Part shown: piece after piece, positions 63,245-64,000 of the stretch
Numbering within the stretch: the stretch's first letter is position 1
Layout of the letters: each line of letters begins with the position of its first letter
Source of the DNA: JAEXOD01 sp963663265
GTDB taxonomy: Bacteria; Bacteroidota; Ignavibacteria; Ignavibacteriales; Melioribacteraceae
Direction: 5' to 3'
DNA length: 64,000 bases
NCBI GenBank assembly: GCA_963663265.2
Contig: CAXXXM010000001.1
Coordinates: forward strand, 372,001 to 436,000
The notes under the pieces: model-generated
What the model was told of the DNA's origin: nothing
Seen by the model: the letters and a program-made list of their open reading frames with translations, nothing else
The model's database searches: none
Position numbers and translations under genes: made by a program

Positions 63245-64000
63245 TTATTTTATTAAATTCATTTTAATTGTTTTTGAAAAATTGCCTGCACTAATTTTTG
63301 CAAAGTAAATTCCACTTGATAAATCTTTTGCATTAAAATTTATATTGTATGTACCTGCTTGTTGTCTACTGTTTACCAATTCTGTAATAGCTTTTCCAAT
63401 AATATTATATACTGTAATGTTAACATCGCTTGCTGAAGCAATAGAATAACTTATTGTAGTAGATGGATTAAATGGATTGGGATAATTTTGTTTTAATGAA
63501 AACTCTAAAGGGTTTATTAGTGAAACATTAATGCTATTACTATATTGGTATGAGCCATCATAATCTATCTGTTTAAGTCTATATAAGTAATTTCCTTCTT
63601 TTACATTATTATCAATAAAAGAATAATTGTTTATAGTTGTGGAAGTACCATTCCCTGTAATTTCTCCTACTTTTTCCCATTTTTCAGCAGGGGAGCTGTA
63701 ACAGCGTTCAACTACAAATTTGTGATTGTTTATTTCTGTAGCGGTTTGCCAAAACAAGTTAATTTTACCATCAATTATTTGAGCTGCAAAATTAACTAAT
63801 TCAACCGGCATACCGGCAGTTAAAGTTTTATAAATTTTTCCACTATTTCCAACTATTAATATCACGTTTTTATTAACAATACAAACTCCCCATAATAACG
63901 AAGTAGGGTCTTCCGTTAAAGAATTATCTTCCCAAGTTAATCCTCCACTATGAGTAACTAATATTGTTCCGTTTCCTCCTGTAATAATTCCATTCATGGA
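63245..64000 (-). CDS. T9SS type A sorting-domain protein (5' end outside window)
   Basis: At least 251 residues; the frame runs off the right edge. Visible: the end of a BNR/Ycf48-like propeller (GIITGGNGTILVTHSGGLTWE, VGNSGKIYKTLTAG), an FN3-like module (about 68-155, MPVELVNFAAQ) and the sorting module (NYPNPFNPSTTI, LSSGIYFAKISAG, KMNLIK). It is first of a two-gene cargo run with 61629. Likely longer by several hundred residues. Confidence 0.85.
   Translation of the reverse strand, partial: SMNGIITGGNGTILVTHSGGLTWEDNSLTEDPTSLLWGVCIVNKNVILIVGNSGKIYKTLTAGMPVELVNFAAQIIDGKINLFWQTATEINNHKFVVERCYSSPAEKWEKVGEITGNGTSTTINNYSFIDNNVKEGNYLYRLKQIDYDGSYQYSNSINVSLINPLEFSLKQNYPNPFNPSTTISYSIASASDVNITVYNIIGKAITELVNSRQQAGTYNINFNAKDLSSGIYFAKISAGNFSKTIKMNLIK

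Overview
The window is AT-rich, gene-dense bacterial DNA. Nine predicted secreted proteins end in type IX secretion system (T9SS) type A sorting modules of the NYPNPFNPSTTI kind. There is also a CarboxypepD_reg/TonB-dependent receptor, a TPR-fused histidine kinase and a tiny mS38-like ribosomal protein of Bacteroidota style. This suggests the Bacteroidota/Chlorobiota/Ignavibacteriota group, most probably an Ignavibacteria-like organism (inference from motif style; no rRNA gene is present). No T9SS machinery gene lies in the window, only cargo.

Layout. 0-6 kb: end of an unknown gene, a small membrane protein, a TPR-GAF-PAS histidine kinase and an outer-membrane receptor. 6-13 kb: a short kinase on the minus strand, then a muropeptide-recycling operon (BadF/BcrA-type sugar kinase, AmpG-like permease, NagZ-type GH3 fused to a serine beta-lactamase fold) whose last gene is split by a one-base frameshift in an A-run. 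13-16.7 kb: a minus-strand operon of PhnD-like binding protein, sensor kinase and NtrC-type regulator. 16.8-20.4 kb: zur-znuA-znuC-znuB behind a perfect 10-3-10 palindrome that looks like a Zur operator, then lgt. 20.4-22.2 kb: a MITE-like inverted repeat supplying the lgt stop codon, tRNA-Pro(CGG), hairpin repeats and an ORF-less group II intron. 22.2-24.4 kb: a precise 1,051-bp tandem duplication of a T9SS cargo gene, ending in a DUF559 remnant. 24.5-33.3 kb: acyl-CoA synthetase, then a minus-strand envelope/stress group (toast-rack, PspC, esterase, antiporter-EIIA fusion, USP), an unknown protein and an RsmF-like methyltransferase. 33.3-35.5 kb: 2.2 kb of non-coding hairpin-rich repeats, then tRNA-Thr(CGT). 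35.5-43.5 kb: housekeeping genes (mS38-like, TPR, HU, MORN-TonB_C, CNNM/CBS, thioredoxin-like, HAD phosphatase, serine hydrolase, EttA). 43.5-48 kb: two T9SS cargo genes sharing an almost identical 546-bp 3' half, separated and followed by more hairpin repeats. 48-55.4 kb: rRNA methyltransferase, rubrerythrin, NYN protein, hemolysin III, T9SS cargo, transglutaminase lipoprotein and an ATP-cone/uridine kinase fusion. 55.7-64 kb: T9SS cargo genes on the minus strand, with a methyltransferase and an unknown protein between them.

The most unusual content is intergenic. Four loci (20.8-21.5, 33.3-35.4, 45.0-45.9 and 47.4-47.9 kb) are mosaics of short perfect hairpins: 5-10 bp stems, mostly with exactly 3-nt loops. 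Stem sequences vary while linkers are reused. A group II intron lacking its reverse transcriptase sits 4 nt beyond one of these hairpins. Recurrent terminator stems, and a GTGAT-N4-ATCAY palindrome before several cargo genes, are further patterns worth testing.
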